Origin: Simmondsia chinensis
Taxonomy: Eukaryota > Streptophyta > Magnoliopsida > Caryophyllales > Simmondsiaceae
DNA length: 64,000 bases
NCBI GenBank assembly: GCA_018398585.1
Contig: JAGTTD010000008.1
Coordinates: forward strand, 12,501 to 76,500
Reading direction: 5' to 3'
The notes below the pieces were generated by a model. It made no database searches. It was not told the origin of the DNA and saw only the letters and a list, made by a program, of their open reading frames with translations. Within the stretch, counting starts at the first letter, position 1, and each line of letters begins with the position of its first letter. The position numbers were made by a program, and so were the translations under genes. Below are positions 62,582-64,000 of the stretch, piece by piece.

Positions 62582-64000
62582 ATCTACACATTAAATTTTC
62601 AGGTCTGTTTTTGGCCCACTTGTTTTATCTGTAAATGCATAAGCTGGTGCTGGTTCTTGATCGATGTTTATTAGCTTGGAACTTTTTACCAGCAGTTGAG
62701 CCCTTGTGAATGCTTGATCTTGAAAAGCCTCTGTTTCAGTGGGGCCTCAATGGATGTCCACAACATATTTTGGAGACGTTCTAACCGACTTGGTGGCGTT
62801 TAGAGAGAGGCAGACCACTGACCTGGCCTTTGCCTAGCATAATCAACAGCATTAATTGTTTTGGATGATGATCAGAGTGCCTTAAGTCTGATTTGCGGCT
62901 TTTGCTTTTGTGTTTTCTCCTTTCCTTTGCCTCCGTTGCTTTAGAGTGCAAGTCTTTAGTGAATATGTTATTGATTACTTTCGGAATTTATTAACTTGTA
63001 GACCTTTTATTAGCTGTATGTAGACGGGTGACTTTAGAGCGTTCTCTAAATTGGAATCTTGCTCTATCCTTTCAGATCAAAAGAAATAGTGGATGTAAAC
63101 TTCGTTTTAAGTATGATGGGATGACAAGAAAAATGTAGAAAGACAAAGAAAGGCAGACTTGCCCAATGCTTGTAATGGTCTGATTGGATGCCATTACTCT
63201 AGTGCATCAAAAACTTGTGAGAGTAATGCTGCTCCTATCCATGTTTCTAGACTATTCTTCTAAACCATCACTTATAACCAAAACATACCATCTCTAAAAA
63301 ATTGAATTACTTAATGGATTCTGGGCTACAGTTATTGTTTTATTAGGACTATGGTTGATTGAACTATATAAATGAAATAGTTATACGACATTTGTATACA
63401 GTTTTATGAGCAAGTAGATGTGGTCCGTTTCCTCGTGAATTTGGCGTTGAGGTGCCCTTGGTTTTTAAACCTTATTTTAGGAGTACGTGTCTTACATGTA
63501 TTCTCCCTTCAAATGGTACGAAACGTGTTAATTCATCCCTTGTATTGATAAACATAAGTTACCTACCTAATTATACGTTCGACATTCTATTACATGCTAG
63601 TTTGGGATACATGCTTATCCTTGATAACAATAAATACATAAATTTTCTAATCTACATGATTAAACATAATTTAAGGTATCTCATATTAACATAGATTATG
63701 CAACATGTACATAGCAATAGCAATGTACAATACAAATAATTAATATAACATAACTATATTAATTTGTTGAATATTTTGGAAGCTGATTGAACCAATTGCT
63801 TAAATGAACTCTGTATTTTAATGTATTAAGTGTCAATTTAAAATTATGCTCGTTTTAAAAGTGGAAAGCCCAAGGGAAGTAGGATAGAGCTTACTTTGGC
63901 TCACTCTGTGAGAGTGTGATAATATATATAGCTCGAGTTATTTGTACAATTGGTCTCTTATCTTTTTAAATTTAATTAAATTAGTTCATAATCTTTTTTT
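62582..64000. other. 3' flank of NEF1, AT-rich
   Basis: Holds the NEF1 3' untranslated region and about 1 kb of AT-rich sequence. No gene is recognised; the 80-codon frame at 63452 has no family resemblance. Confidence 0.55.

Overview
The window is nuclear DNA from a flowering plant, very probably a eudicot. It carries intron-rich genes for a chloroplast glyceraldehyde-3-phosphate dehydrogenase, for NEF1 (No Exine Formation 1) and for two other plant-type proteins. These genes sit in AT-rich DNA packed with plant retrotransposons and MITEs. The species cannot be fixed from the sequence. Every gene model below was built by hand from splice sites, reading phase and recalled family resemblance; no alignment or database search was run.

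Layout. 1-4.7 kb: an L1-type LINE on the minus strand whose ORF2 is open to the window edge, its 5' side abutting degenerate telomere-type repeats. 4.7-13.4 kb: gene-free repeat DNA (hAT MITE, tRNA-like SINE remnant, a GATTTTGAGTAA minisatellite, a small LTR element). 13.6-16.4 kb: GAPA, five exons, minus. 17.5-35.8 kb: a ten-exon DUF1350 alpha/beta-hydrolase gene, minus, whose introns hold a non-autonomous Ty3-type element, TIR elements, a LINE tail, a hAT element and two plastid rRNA fragments. 36.0-37.0 kb: two inverted 5S-rRNA-headed SINEs around a MITE. 37.8-38.4 kb: a single-exon DUF761 gene, plus. 39.4-40.9 kb: a four-exon gene for a small membrane protein, minus. 41.1-47.05 kb: a decayed Ty3/gypsy element inside a 44-bp minisatellite. 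47.7-62.6 kb: NEF1, four exons, plus, with L1, SINE, LINE and solo-LTR insertions in its introns.

The genes do not form a pathway. GAPA and NEF1 both act in plastids and the DUF1350 protein probably does, but their adjacency looks incidental. The most coherent mobile system is a LINE/SINE pair. LINE 3' ends (28.9-29.4 kb and 54.3-54.8 kb) and SINEs with a 5S rRNA head share the same 3' tail. One SINE has a perfect 19-bp target-site duplication and strong resemblance to 5S across the internal promoter region. A 58-bp insertion in a GAPA intron consists of that tail alone, with its own 19-bp duplication. Other notable structures are an LTR that has swallowed a second primer-binding site, a solo LTR with a triplicated start, and an L1 reverse transcriptase with Glu in place of the second catalytic Asp.
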